Assembly (NCBI GenBank): GCA_002102555.1
Contig: MCFL01000002.1
Span: 806,001-870,000, forward strand
Length of the DNA stretch: 64,000 bases
DNA from: Catenaria anguillulae PL171
Taxonomy: Eukaryota > Blastocladiomycota > Blastocladiomycetes > Blastocladiales > Catenariaceae
Direction: 5' to 3'
Shown: positions 1 to 12,500 of the stretch, piece after piece
Layout of the letters: each line of letters opens with the position of its first letter
Position numbering within the stretch: the stretch's first letter is position 1
Notes under the pieces: model-generated
What the model was told of the DNA's origin: nothing
Databases searched by the model: none
The model's input: only the letters and a program-made list of their open reading frames with translations
Translations under genes and position numbers: made by a program

Positions 1-141
1 GATGCCCTCGAGGAGACGGATTTCGCGGCCGAGGATTTGCTTGATGAGGATGCAATTGAGGATGATGGCGCCGAGGAGTTTGCGTTGGGCGACAATTTGG
101 CCGATTTGTTGGATGAGGAGTCGTTTGAAGACGACGCCTAA
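1..141 (+). CDS. 3' end of a gene encoding an acidic C-terminal tail
   Basis: Frame 1 is open from the first base to a TAA at 139-141 and gives 46 residues, of which nearly half are Asp or Glu. There is no recognisable domain and the 5' part lies outside the window, so the product cannot be named. Highly acidic tails of this kind are common on chromatin, ribosome-biogenesis and trafficking proteins, but that is only a general remark. Base composition and codon use match the neighbouring genes. It could be a terminal exon. Confidence 0.5.
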   Translation, partial: DALEETDFAAEDLLDEDAIEDDGAEEFALGDNLADLLDEESFEDDA

Positions 142-426
142 GGAGTTTGTGCTCGATACCCTTCAGAAAAATGGGCGACGTGTCGTTGCCATGAATGGAA
201 AGCGCGCGCATTTGTCAGTTTGCCCATTGTTTGTGTGAGTGTATGCCGTTTTGTCTGCACTTTTTGGTGTTTACCCCAGGAGTCTTTTCTCAACACTCAA
301 GAGCTGCACAGCTCAAACAAACAAATACTTCATTGCTTTATCATGCATATATTCATCAATGGATATCAAGTGTCGCTGCATTCTTGGAGTCGGTTACCGA
401 CTCGATCTCTCCGCAGCGTCAGAGCT

Positions 427-2476
427 TTACTGTAACAGGATCAATTGGCACACATCCTTTGGCAGCGCAAAACGCCTCAACCTTGCCCTCTCTTCGCTGC
501 CGACCTGCCGCTCAAACTCGCTCGCCACATCGCTTGCAATCTGCTCGCACATGGCGCGCACTCGATCCAAGCGCACAAACAGATTGGCCGAACTCAGTGC
601 GTGCGCATTACAGTCTCGGGCGCGACCCACCACTTTTCTACCTTGGACGTGGCGGCAGCCACGGGTGTTGCAGCTGTGGGTGCCTCAAATGTTGGGAGCT
701 CGACATTGGGCCGCGGGCGCCACGCACCAGACTTTGGGTCGACCGCATAGTATGGCAGCATGAGGTGGCCGTGCGTTGACACAAACTCGACGGCAGCGAG
801 CACATAGTCGATTTCGGACGACGGGGTAAAGTAGTTGAATGACAGGCGGACGTAGCCCGGCTTGAAGACGTCGAGCCATGTGGATTCGGGCCGAGACGGC
901 GATGGGGATCCGGCGCTACTTGGCTGGTAGGCAGAGTCAAACGATGTGGATGTGCGCCGGCTGTTGGGTAAGGACGATACCAAATTGTCACTGGTACTTG
1001 GACTAGCAGCGAGCGAACAGGTCTGTTGCCAGAGCAGGCACCGAGGACTTCGGCCACGTCCTTTTCGTTCATGGAGAGCAAGTATTGGCCAAACAAGCCG
1101 GCACACCTATAGGTATCACAATCAATCGGTGCACAATGTCAGTGACATGATCATGCGACAATCAGGTGAGACAAGACACGAGTGGAAACGTACATGCAGC
1201 CTGCCCTTGTTTGAATGCCAAACAGGTCATTCAAGATGGTTGACACAAACCCATGATGCAAAAACAGTGCTCGCCCACTTGCCGCCGCATACGGCGACCG
1301 AACCACAAACGAAAAGACGGGGACCCGATCCACCTCGGGATGGCCCAGCAAAATCACATTGGGCATCTTGCGCAGCGACGCAATGACCCTGCGAGCCGTC
1401 TTGAATTCTTTTGCCTGAATGGCCTCGGCACCAACTGCATCCTTCACTGCAAATGCCATCCCGCACCGAATCGAGCCTACAATGTCGGGTGTGCCCGACT
1501 CTTCGCGTTCCTCCAGGTCCGTCAAGTACTCTGTTGCATCCATGGTCACCCACCGCACAGACCCGCCGCCTGGGTTTGCCGGCGTGGACGATGCGCTCAA
1601 CAACCCGCGGTGCGCCACCAGCACACCTGGAGTTCCTGGGCCACCAATAAACTTGTGCGGCGAAATGTACACGGCATCGAGACAATCAGGGACAGAGACA
1701 CTAACCCACCCTTGTCTGTCCGCGGCTTCTGCGTCGGCGTACGACACGGTGCCGCGCACATTGATGGGCACGTACGGGCCAACGCCCGCATAGTCGAAAA
1801 ACACGAGCCCGTCGTATGCATGAATCAGCTTGGCGATCCGGTGCACGTCCATGGGCACGCCGGTCAGGTTGGAGCCCGCAGAAAAGGAGCCAATCAGCAG
1901 TGGCGCAGACTTGTGCAACTTGAGCTGCGACTCGAGAATGCCCAGGTCCGGTCCCACACCCTGTGCGTCCATTGGAATCGTGACGAGTTTGGCAGCACAT
2001 TCGCGCCAAGGGAGCAGGTTGGAGTGGTGTTCCATGACCGACACAAAGACCACGGGTGGGTTGCTCGTCGTGTTCCATCGGCTTAAGTCCCAAAGTCGCA
2101 ATGCGCCAATCATGTGCAGAATGGAAGATGTGGACCCACTGCCCGTCCAGATGACGGCGTACTCGTCCTTGGGTGCATTGACGGACCGGCGAATCGCATC
2201 TCGTGCCAGCTCGCGTTGCTTGGTCGTGTACAGACCCGTGTGCGTCGATGTCGTGTGTGTGTTGGCGTAAAAGGGAAGAATGTGGTCTTGGATTGTGGAT
2301 TCGATAAAGGAAAGCGACCGGCCAGATGCAAAGTAGTCGCAGTAGACGAGGCGGCGGTTGAGTCCGAGTTGTGTCGTGAAGGTGGCATCGTGGCCAACCA
2401 CACTGCGGCGGATCTTGTCGATGAGTGCGTCTTGGGAGCCCTTGTACTTGGCGAGGCGCTGGTCAAGGCGGTCCAT
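427..2476 (-). CDS. Class V aminotransferase fold PLP enzyme (cysteine desulfurase-like)
   Basis: Fold-type I PLP enzyme of the class V aminotransferase/cysteine desulfurase superfamily; the substrate cannot be told. The ATG at 2474-2476 opens a long exon with SGSTSSI (cofactor phosphate region), MEHHSNLLPWRE, FFDYAGVGPYVP (PLP-ring Asp) and YISPHKFIGGPGTPG, whose Lys should form the Schiff base. An intron at 1107-1193 (GTACGT to CTATAG) joins ...TRAGCM to CAGLFGQYLLSM, matching the family's Cys-rich C-terminal turn. Further on, FKPGYVRLSFNYF and the EFVSTHGH...YYAVD segment are typical of eukaryotic members of about 550-600 residues. That piece lies in another frame from CAGLFGQ, so a second short intron or an indel near 1000 is needed. 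A probable last intron near 595-635 leads to a helical tail ending at the stop 427-429. The 3' exon structure is the uncertain part. Confidence 0.75.
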
Positions 2477-3617
2477 GATGATGGAAGTATGGTATGAAAG
2501 ATTAATGGATGGCGAGTGCGAACGAATCGGATCAAGTCAAGTGAGACAGTGGGAATCAGGTGAGAAGTGGGCGAGCATAGCATTGTGGGGCGTCACCCAG
2601 TATACATATTCGTGAGTCTTTGGTCTCACATAAACGTCCATTTTTAGGTGAGGGTGACCTTGATCTACTTATAGTTTGCGCCGCTGCGCACAACTTTCCA
2701 GCGGTCGGTCCCCAGTGCCGCAAAGTCAATCAAGTTTGATGACTTGAATACTTGAATAGAAGCTGTTTGAAGAGAAATATGAAAGCCCACACAACCAAGC
2801 TACAACAACAATCACAGCCCAGCCGTAGGTGGGGTTGGGCTACGTGCGGTTTGTGCACCGCACGCCACTACGCCACGACCGCCGCCATGAATTCGAACCT
2901 TTGCAATTAATTGCTGGGAACTTTGTCGGGTGCACATGTTACATGTGTTAACACATGCACTGTTCGGGCTCGCAGATGCGATGCACATCGGTTGAACCAG
3001 TTCTACCGCGGACGAGCTTACGCCCGCGCATGTTTCATGGCAAGGGTATTGCAAAAGGCGGAAGGATCAAAGTTCACCCGCCTCCATGATCATTGGTGCA
3101 CACGACATGCGAACCTCTCGCAGCCGCCCGAGTAACTTTGAAGGCAGAACGATCCCCTTGCTGCTCGATATCGATCGAGCATATTCTTCAAGTCCGTTCG
3201 CGTGAACCGCGCGCTGATACTGAGAGAGACACATCGCTTGATGGCATGGAGGCAACAGAATGCCTGGTTTTGGGAATTCAGCTCGTGCTTCTTGTCACAC
3301 GGTGTTCAGAGTTCCTTTGAGAGGCCTGAACGTATGTCTCGTTGAAATTGCGGATACAGCTTCAAGACATGCTGAAAGTCAATACATTTACTGAAATTGG
3401 CAGCGAAATTGCTTGAAGCTGTGTATAGTATTAGTATGTAAATCCAATCAGGTCTGCATGGCGACCAGTGTTCGATCTCGCAGCATGATCGCCCGTTTTG
3501 CAAACCATGCTTATAAACGGAAGTGGTGAGTCATTCCAACAATGTACACCTTGAGCCTATTCAGGCCTCTCCACTCCATGCAATTCCATGAAATCATACG
3601 GAAATGGGTAACTGACC
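2477..3617 (+). other. Intergenic region between divergent genes
   Basis: About 1.1 kb separates the start of the minus-strand PLP-enzyme gene from the start of the next plus-strand gene, so it should hold both promoters. Short open frames here have no protein-like composition. A perfect 16-bp palindrome sits at 2942-2957 and a GTGCGG/CCGCAC hairpin at 2844-2863. A TATA-like GCTTATAAACG lies just after 3500, about 100 nt before the plus-strand ATG. No RNA gene was recognised. Confidence 0.4.
2942..2957. repeat. 16-bp perfect palindrome
   Basis: CATGTGTT is followed directly by its reverse complement AACACATG. It lies mid-way in the divergent intergenic region, where a dimeric transcription-factor site would be plausible. 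The sequence shows only the symmetry; a function is inference. Confidence 0.4.
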
Positions 3618-6161
3618 ATGATCGGCTCTCAAGCTCTGCATCAACAACCGCCTGCCGCGCGTCAGCCGGCCTCCGTTGATTCGACTACGGCCGAAAGTGA
3701 TGGATCATTGGACATTGTCGGTCAAGCATCCTCACAGCGGAAGGCTTTTCCTGCGACTGTAGAGTGGAACAAGTCCCCGAACGAAAGGCCTGCCGTCCGT
3801 GAAATCGCACATGGTCCCGTTTCGTCGAGCATCTCCCGCCAACAACCCGCTCAGCCATCTCAACTGTTGCCGCCACTCACCCGCGCCGGATCACGCACGC
3901 CTCTAGCAGCAACAAGCGAACCATCACCCACTGTACCAGAATCGCTGTCGATCGTACGGGGACAGGATCGCACACCCAAGGCATATTCTCTTGTCACGTC
4001 AACACCACCGTTTCTCGATGCAAACTTGTTTGCCAACGCCTTGGCGTCCGCCTCTCGCAGCCATCGATTATCTGTGGCCATCACTCCCCGGCGAAAGGTT
4101 CTCAACGCTGCCTCTCGCGTTGACGACGAGGCCTCCCAGGAGGTAACACGATTATGCGGTTTTCCTGCGTTCGCTTCGCCCCACTATCCATGGCGAATCG
4201 ACATTTGGACTCCCGCCATCGCATATCGGTCCGAGGTTGGTGGATCGAGCCTTGCGGATGTGATCGCCAACGCCGTGCCAGATCATCAAGTTGTTGATGC
4301 TGCGACCGCACTCATTGTTACCCTTGTCGACACCCAAAAGCAAGGCGGCCTTTCGCTCACTAAATCCCTCGCCCATCAAGCCATGCTCGTCGCCCTCACT
4401 GTCCGATACCCGTCTCACTTTTTGACGCTCCCTGTCCGCGGTCACCCAAACTTGCTAGCATGGATGCAGCATACGTATCCGTCCATGTTTAGCATTCCAA
4501 GTGAAGGGCTCGTGCTTGCTTGGCTGCTGCAACGACTCGTTTTTACCAGCGTGACATGGCGGGATGCGCCCAAACTCGTTGAGGCGCTGCAAACGGCGTA
4601 CGTCAAGTTTCTGGGGTCGTCCTTTCTTGAATCGCCAACTGCCCACCCGCGATTGCATGAAGCATCGGCCGAGATTTTGGGTCAGCTGCTCAATGGGTAC
4701 TTTTGGCACACAATTAATTCATCCCTTAGTTTGCGCCATCCTCACCACGCTGTGTAATCAGGGTTGATTACCTTGGCCCACCACACCTGGCAAGCAGTGT
4801 ACTTTCTCTACTTGTCAAAGCAGCCGGTCTGCCACTGTCTGTTCCGAGGTTTGTTCATTTTTTTTTCACATTCTGCCCACATTTCGAAAGCGCTTGATTC
4901 ATTTCCTGCTTCCGCTAGCATGACGAGTGTGCTGCAGACGCTGGCTAAACACCGCGAAACTGCCGTTCGCCACTTCCTTACCAACGAGTCACACTACACA
5001 CAGCTTGCTCTGCAGTATTCTCGCATTCTTTGGGCACCAGATCACGAATTGGGCGGCCGCGCTATTCCGCGAACACTTGTGCGTTTCGCGTACACAGCTT
5101 GCCGTGAGTCGCTTTCTCTGAACACCAACTTGTCTTTGCGCTACACAGTCTGCCGAAATCGTCGAGTCGCTCTTGCTACGTGATTCATCTGGCCAATGGT
5201 GGCAAATGCTGTGCGACATGGTGCCCAGCCACATTCAGCTCACCCGGGACGTGCTCGTCCGCCTTGTGCGCCGGCGCCGGAAGCGCGCAACAACAGGTCA
5301 GGTTTCCAAAGTGACTGCCATGGATGCGCACCTTGGCCAGTTTGCACAGGCATTTGAGCAATTGCACACTAACTTGGCCGACTTGTCCTTCAAGGTACGG
5401 ATGTTTCGATATGCAAGCATGTGTTTTCTGAACAGTTCCGCTGACATTGACTGCACTCGAATCAAAAGCGTCATTCTGAAGCCGATCTCCTTCGCCTTTC
5501 GTGCCTTCAAGTCGTTGATGACCTCTGCCAGCTTTACCCATACAACCCTATTCCCTCTTCCGACACCTCCCTCACCAAGTCTCGAAGCACACATATTTTC
5601 CGATTCCTCAGCTGGTGCTTCTTTACCCTCTTTACCCTTGCAATGGCCGTTGCATTCGTAACTTGCCCTGATACCAGCACAAGCTTGGGTCAAATCGCTC
5701 CCCTTCTACCCGCGTATCTGCTCTCACCCTTGATTCCTGCGGTTTCCGACATGACCCAGCCGCCATCCACTCCATCGGCTGCTACTACATGCGTTCCCGA
5801 GCCGACAAGGTACCCGTTCCGGTCAGTTCTGTGCGCCGTCCGTTCAAGTTGGGCGGTATCCATGATTCCCGTTTGGCAGCAGCAATTGACGGCGACCATC
5901 AGCGAGTTCTGGAGCTCGCCCCAAGTGCACCTCGTCATCGAACGAGCAACTGGTTCGCCACTGATTGCGTCCGTTCGCCCAGTCATCACGGATGCGTCGG
6001 CCACATTGGCTGTCGGGTCCCGAGTGGCCAATGGCGTGTGGCAATCACACGCTGTGCCCGCCATGACGGCGACTGTCGATTGGGTTGTGTGGCACTTGGA
6101 CGCGGTGATTGGAAGTGGGGCGCTGCTGGAGCATTCGATTGGAAAAGCGTTGGGTGGATGA
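3618..6161 (+). CDS. Unrecognised multi-exon protein with one transmembrane segment
   Basis: No family was recognised. The ATG at 3618 opens a long exon: about 130 Ser/Pro/Gln-rich residues, then a helical globular region (for example VVDAATALIVTLVDTQ and LVLAWLLQRLVFTSVTW). Two later introns are well supported: 5104-5148 (GTGAGT...ACACAG, 45 nt), and 5395-5468 (GTACGG...AAAAG, 74 nt). The exon at 5149-5394 is exactly 82 codons in phase with the next. The last exon, 5469-6161, encodes a hydrophobic stretch FLSWCFFTLFTLAMAVAF that should span a membrane, then about 170 residues to the stop. The joins between 4720 and 5100 are unresolved, with two or three short introns likely. One model is a cytosolic helical domain anchored by a single TM helix with a lumenal tail. 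The C-terminal exons are solid; the function is unknown. Confidence 0.6.
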
Positions 6162-6387
6162 CGGTCCCTTTTCTGTCGATGGCGGTTCTCACTCATTACC
6201 TTTGTATGCCTATATATCATTTCATAACTTCGGTCTTTCCAAGTCGGCCTCCGTCCACAAAATCCAAGCGGAGAGCCGAGGCCACGCGACCAAAGCAGCC
6301 ATCATGCACGCCGCGACGATGACTATTGAACACTATGCATTGCTGTGAAGCGACTTTTCGCAATCGAGCTCGACTTTATCAACAGCT

Positions 6388-9125
6388 ATGTTGCATTTCC
6401 TCTTTCGTCGTACGATGGCGAGGCGCGGTGCGGCTCCGCTGACACGGCCGCAAGCTTCAACCACACGGAACCCCAGCATCCGACCATCTGTCTTCCTCGG
6501 GTTGTCCCAAGCCCGCGTCTTCTCGAAGACTTGCCACCGAGGACCGCAGTCCCGAGGCGGATCATTTTATCTGCTCACAGCTTTTGCCACCGTGGCCGTT
6601 ATTTCAGCCGGAGGGTGTCTCGCTTGGAACGGATCGCCTTTTGTCAACTGCGATCCCGGGGCCGCCAGTCACCCAGGCGAGGGCGCTAGGTCTCCCTCCA
6701 GTGGTCCCTCGGCTTCTGACATAGATAAAGAGAGCCAGCCATCATCTCCTGCTCTCCAAAGCCGCCGCCTTTTATCGGCCTGTACCGGACCAACCCGCCG
6801 AGGATTCGCCGGCTTCGCAGCCCGCTTCCTCGGCCCCGACACTGGCTCTGCACTCGAATGCCAAGCCCATCACCATCACCAACCAGTCCACTCGCCCAAT
6901 CTACGTTGCGCGGTTCTATGAGCAGTGCTACACGATGCGTGCTCTCGACATCCTCGAACACGTTCTCACCCAAGCAAAGTCGGTCTACTCATCTAAGCTC
7001 CCACAGTCACCGGAATCGCCCGCCTCACCGATTGACCCGCGACTCATTCTCGATCCAATCCGGCAGCTCATCCAACAACCTCTCTCGCAAGCCATTACGC
7101 CTGCTCCTGCGCACAAGCTCACGGTGACCAAGATCTTGCCCGGCCAACAATGCACTCTACCTGCCATCCAGCCCGATGTCCTGCCGCACCTATGTCTTTC
7201 GGAAATGCTTGTGTTTAGCGACCGCGAACCCGCCGCCATTACCGAATCGGGTGTTGGACAAGTCAGCATCGAGTTTGTGGATGAGCTCGTCATTCAACGC
7301 GACGAGCGCGGGCGGCTCGAGGCGCTCACGCCTGTGGATGTTACCCTGCGCGGATGGGTTGACGAGCTCGTGAGTGCAGTGGGTAAGCGGATACTGAGCC
7401 CCGCGACGTTGGATCAGGTCAAGCAAGGAATGCAAGATCGGCAGCGGTTCCCAGAGTTGGAGAAACGGGTTCAAGCGTGGGAGTCACAACGAGCGTCCAT
7501 GGAGGAGGCAAGTCATGTGCACGCGAGAAGAAACGGGGTGGTCAAGAAGGCGTTTGGGGAGTTGGTGGGCACGGACGTGGATGAAAAGGACGTACCAGTT
7601 GTTGCTGTTGCTATGAGGTATGCGATCCCCTCACGAACTGCATGGACGACGTTCAACTTGGATTCGCTGACATCTCGTGCATATTCCTTCTCAGCGGAGG
7701 CGGATATCGCGCCATGCTTGCAGCTGCCGGCTTTCTTCAAGGGCTTTCGGATACTGGTCTGCTCCCACTCACCACCTACATGTCGGCACTCTCGGGCTCC
7801 ACCTACACTCTCACGCAATGGCTTCTCACGTCGGCCGTGTCTCCATCACACATGATTGATGTCATGATACCACGCCTCCAACTCGACCTTCAAGACCTCC
7901 TTGTGACTGCCGATACATTGACGTTGGTCAAGACACTCACGCCACTCATTCAGAAACAGCTATTGCACCAGCCCATGTCGCTAGCCGACTTTTTCGGCTG
8001 CTTGGTCGCCGCACAGCTCGTACATCCGTTAACCTCGTCCAAGCATTACCCAACCATGTCGGATCTCGCGGCACACGTGGACCCGCAGGTGCATCCGTGG
8101 CCCATGTTTACGGGCGTGAGCCATGATGTGGTGAGCGATCGGTATGCATGGGTCGAGTTTGATCCAGTGAATGCAAATTGCATGTGGTTTGATGTGGCGC
8201 GGCCCGAAACAGTGGCCAGGGTGCCGTTGGTAGGTGTCGGGAGGGAGTTTGTGGATCGCGTCAGCGTCAAGTACGTTTCGATGTTCCATTTCATGCTCTC
8301 TCTTGACCGCTTGCTTATCATTTTCTGGTTGACAGTTCGTTTCCCGAAATCCCGCTTTCCTCTCTGCTCGGGCTGTGGGGCTCTGCATTCTCAGGCACGG
8401 TTGCCCAAGGCTGGGCGGAACTCAAATCTACCCTATTCCCGACACTGCCTGCGACCTTGCCACCCGATGCTGTGATTCACCGCCTCGACGCATACCTTTC
8501 CGAGAATCGGGCACTTGCGACCGACCACCCGATTCCGCCGACATTTATTCCCAACCCTTGGTACGACCCATGGCGTGCGGTGGCCACCTCAAGTAACTTG
8601 CTTGCCAGCCAGCCAGCGCTCAGCTTGATGGACGCCGGGCTCGTGTGCAACGTGCCCGTGCCCACACTCTTGCACCCGTCGCGTGCACGTAAAGTCGATG
8701 TTGTGTTGGTGTTGGATGCGAGCAGCGACATTGGTCAACCGGGCGGCGTGCCGCACATGGACACAGTGCGCAAGTTTGCGCGCGAGTGGGGAATCGAGGG
8801 AATCGAGCGTGTAGGAAACGAGCAAGCGTGGAAGCAGGTGCTGCGTGCTGGAAGCAATGACGGCGGCAAGTGTGACCAGCTGGTGTATGTGATTCCCGGG
8901 TCACCCACACTCGTGTACGTGCCGCTGTTGCCCGAAGATGGAGTGGATGATGTGGATGTGAATCGAGAGAGTTGGTGCAGGACAGGCAACTTTGTGTATA
9001 CCCAAGAGCAAGCCAGGCGTTTGGTGGACATGGTGCGATCCAAAGTGGTGCGGGGTAAGGAGGAGATTGTGCGGGCAATTTTGGATTCCAAGTGCGGCAG
9101 GAGCCGGAGTGGCAGCGATGAGTGA
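6388..9125 (+). CDS. Cytosolic phospholipase A2/lysophospholipase-type lipase with N-terminal hydrophobic segment
   Basis: Predicted glycerophospholipid acyl hydrolase with a cPLA2/PLB-type catalytic domain. After intron 7618-7694 the protein reads SGGGYRAMLAAAGF, the family's oxyanion-hole motif, then SALSGSTYTLTQW, which carries the nucleophile Ser of the GLSGS elbow. After intron 8271-8335 comes SLMDAGLVCNVPVPTLL, whose Asp completes the Ser-Asp dyad. Splicing at these sites restores continuous frame. The first exon (ATG 6388) has a basic, Arg-rich start and a hydrophobic stretch FYLLTAFATVAVISAG, so the protein may be membrane-anchored or organelle-targeted rather than secreted. An intron near 6690-6740 is required because a TAG lies in frame at about 6722. 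Between the anchor and the catalytic domain is a roughly 280-residue region (KPITITNQST...RPIYVARFYEQC) that I do not recognise. Total length is about 850 residues. Family assignment is firm; location is inferred. Confidence 0.85.
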
Positions 9126-9500
9126 GAAATGATGGCTGTGTTACCCTGCCAGTGGAATGACCAGCTGAGGCTCACGTTTGAACGCATGAGTGTATACGGC
9201 AGATCGACGGACGCTGATCCATTGGCAGGTCACACTGCATTGAACACTGCTGTTCTGAGCTCCTGTGTCCAATGAAGATGCCTCTTGCCCAAGGTGAATG
9301 TCAATGAATGCGCTAATGTAACTGCAGGCAATCCGCCCGGTCCATGCATTTTCTCTCCCACTGGCGTCCGCTGGCTACTCTTGTGACTCGTCCCTTGCCG
9401 CTTCCACCTGATCATTCACCGACATCCATTCAACCCCACGTCTCCCTCCCCTCCTTCCTTGCGGCCGCAACCAACACTCTCTCATTCCAGTCAAGCCATC
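9126..9500 (+). other. Short intergenic region
   Basis: This is the 375-nt gap between the lipase stop and the CM1 gene's ATG. It becomes pyrimidine-rich (CTCCCTCCCCTCC) in the last 80 nt, as is common just upstream of fungal start codons. I see no gene or RNA. Confidence 0.4.
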
Positions 9501-12500
9501 ATGATGTTTGGTCACGGCCCACCACGCACGCCCTCCAAGCGGCACTCCGGCCCGCACGGTCCCGGCGGCAGCCCAATCGACCTGCTTTCGGAGCACATTG
9601 GCGACGACCACGATACTCCAAACATCTCTGCCCTGGAATCTCCACTCGCCCCGCGGTCTGCGGGAAACTTACTGGTCGGCAAGGGAATGACGCTCAAGGA
9701 GCAGGAGCAGGTGATTGACTCGTTGCGCAAAGAGAATTACCAGCTGCGCATGAAGATATACTTTCTAGAGGATCGGTTAGGCAACATGGCGCCACAGCAT
9801 ATGAATGAGGCGCTCAAGGAAGTATGTACTCGCACACATTGCTTGCTGCCTTGTCTTGTGTTTGCTTGCTGACTTTTGACACAAACAAACAGAATGTCGA
9901 ACTCCGTGTCCAACTCCACCGTTCGCAATCCGAATGTGCCAAACTGCGCGACGACCTGACTTCCGCGCAACAAAACTCTCCCGAAGCCGTTGCCAAACTG
10001 GCTGAACGCGAGCGAACTCTCCGCGACCAAGTCTCGACCCTGACCCAACACGCTGAACGCCTCGAGCTGCAGCTGCACGACACTCGCCAAGCTAAACTCG
10101 CGGTTGAAGACGAACTTACACGGACTAAAGACGAGGCCGGGCGCACGCGCGCTGCGCTTCAACTGTCTACGTCCGAGGTCGACACGTTGCGCACCGAACT
10201 GGCGTTTGCGCACAATCAAATCGAGGGCCTCCGCAGCCAACTCGTGGATGCAGGCGTTGACTTGCGGCGTCGGCCGGGCACTGCAAGTCCCTCTGTGGCA
10301 GCAGCAAACCGCAGACGCGAATCCCAGTTTTCGGAAGCCGCAGGATCGAGCCGGCGCGGCAGCGGCCTCGGATCTGGATCCGACCGCCATGAGCTGCAAA
10401 CGCAAATCGGTCACCTGCAAGCGCAAATCGCTGCACAAAACCTCATTTTACAGGCGCGCGAAACGGATCTTGCCGAGGCAAACAACAAGGTGTCGACGCT
10501 CTCGCTGGAACTCGACACGCTCGACCGCGAGCTCGAAATGATGCGTGCAGGCACGGCCAATGTGGACCAGGGCATGCTGGAAAGGTTGGCGCGTGACCCG
10601 GGCCACGCAGAGGCCTTGCGCATTCAACTGGCAGAGATGCACCGCCAGGTGTCTGCCAAGGCAACGGAGGCCAATGCGTTGCGGCGCGAGTTGGATGCAA
10701 AGAATCACGCGCACGAAGGCGCGGTGGCAGGGCTCATGGATGCTTGGACAAAGGACCAGGCTGCACTCAAGCAGCAGGTGGCCGAGCTCAAGCGCAAGCT
10801 CATCAAGGCCGAGGGGCAGGTGGCCGAGGCACAAGCAATGGTCAAGGCGGCAGATCAGGCAAAGGCTGTGGCAGAGGCCATGGCCAACCGTACTGAGCGG
10901 CATGCCGTCCAGGCGAGTGCCGAGCAGAACGAAGATTTAGCCAGGGCGGGCGCAGAGGTTGATCGGTTGACGGAGCTGGTTAAGAGCAAGTCGCACGAGG
11001 TGACCTTGCTCCAAACCGAAATTGCCGATCGTGTCCGTGCCGAGGCAGATTTGCGGGACGAGTTGGCCAGTTTACGCAAGCGGGTTGGGTCGCATGTAAG
11101 TGCGGCAAAGGTGACCACGTCGGCCGTGGTCCAATTTGAGAGCGAGTTGGCGCGCGTGTCGGCCGAGATGCGCGAGGCAGAAGCAAAATGGCGGGCAGAG
11201 GTTGCGGCACGGTGTGCAGCTGAGGAGAGAGAGTTGTCGCGCGTAGCAGAGCTTGACAAAAAGCTGCGGCATGCCAATGCACGTGCAGCGGAACTCGAGC
11301 GCCATCTCAAGTCGACCGAGGAGGAGTTGTGTTTGCTCGCCAAGGACCGCGACACAGATGCACAAGCCGCACAGGATTCGGCCACGCGCTCGGCCCAGGC
11401 CGACAGGCACAAGGATACGCTCGAGTACCGCCGGCAACTGGCCACGTTGGACAAGGCTGCAACCGAGTCAAGGCGACATGCGCGCAAGTTGGCCGAGGAG
11501 CTCAAGAGCAAGGATGCAGAGCTGACAAAGGTCCGTGACCAGCTGACGAGGTGGCAGGGGGAGGCAGAGGCGCATCACTCAAAGTTGACGAGGATGGTGA
11601 CAGAGGCAAAGGAAGAGTTGGCGCGCGTGAAGCGTGGGCAAGCAGCAGCGGGCGGGACAGCTTCCGAAGTAGATGTTCCAGCTGCGGTTGCGGCCAAGTA
11701 TCGAGCATTGACCAAGGAGCATGCCGAGGTCGTTGAGCAGTTGCGACGCACGCGTGCCGAGGTCAAGCAGCTTGCGCAGGGTCAGCAATCTAGTGGCGGT
11801 GGTGCCGCCTTGTTCAAGACGGTAACGCGCGTACTTGCGGCCATTGGCTCACCAACTGATTCTGTGCGATTCCAAACATCATCGGGTCTTGAAAGCCACT
11901 TGCTCAAGGGATTTCCTCACATTATGTTTGGTTTGCTGCGTGTAGCTCTCGCCGTCGACTCCCGCCTCGATCCTCGAAGACCATGTCCTGCATCAAGTCA
12001 ATCAGCTCATGCAAGTCAAGTCCAGCTTTGATGCCCGTGTCCGCCAGCTAGAGGACCATTGGACGTCCGAGTTCAACCTGTTCATGGGCAAGCTTGACCG
12101 CAAGTTGGCGCAAATGGATCGCTGCGAGTCGGCCATTCGTACCGTGACCCACCAAGTCCGCCACATGAAGGACACGGTGACAAGAGTGACCGCGCACGCT
12201 CAGCAAGCCGAGCAACGGCGCAAAGTGGCGGAGCAGGAGCTGGCCATGGCCCAAGCTGAGCTCAAACAACAGCAACAGCAAAGCGCAAGAGGCTCATCGG
12301 TTGCCCCAGAGGTTGTGGACCGGGTGCGCAAGTTGGAGCATGTTGTAAGGGAAACAGAGGATCGGGCGAGGATGGAGCGACACGGTGCAAAGCAAAAAGT
12401 TGAGCAACTCTACCATACGATTCGGTGCGAACGGCTTTTCTTCCGTAGTTCTCGGCGTATCGGTTTTGTCCAACTGACTTTAAATATTCTGTGTCGGACT

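Noticed and set aside
2871..2990. Possible tRNA on the minus strand (GGTTCGAATTC resembles a T-loop)
   Set aside because: The bases around the loop do not form a five-pair T-stem or a seven-pair acceptor stem, and no anticodon arm could be drawn.
5789..6322. Second long plus-strand frame overlapping the end of the membrane-protein gene
   Set aside because: It has Arg/Cys/His-rich shadow composition, while the alternative frame is in phase with two well-defined upstream exons and contains the TM segment.
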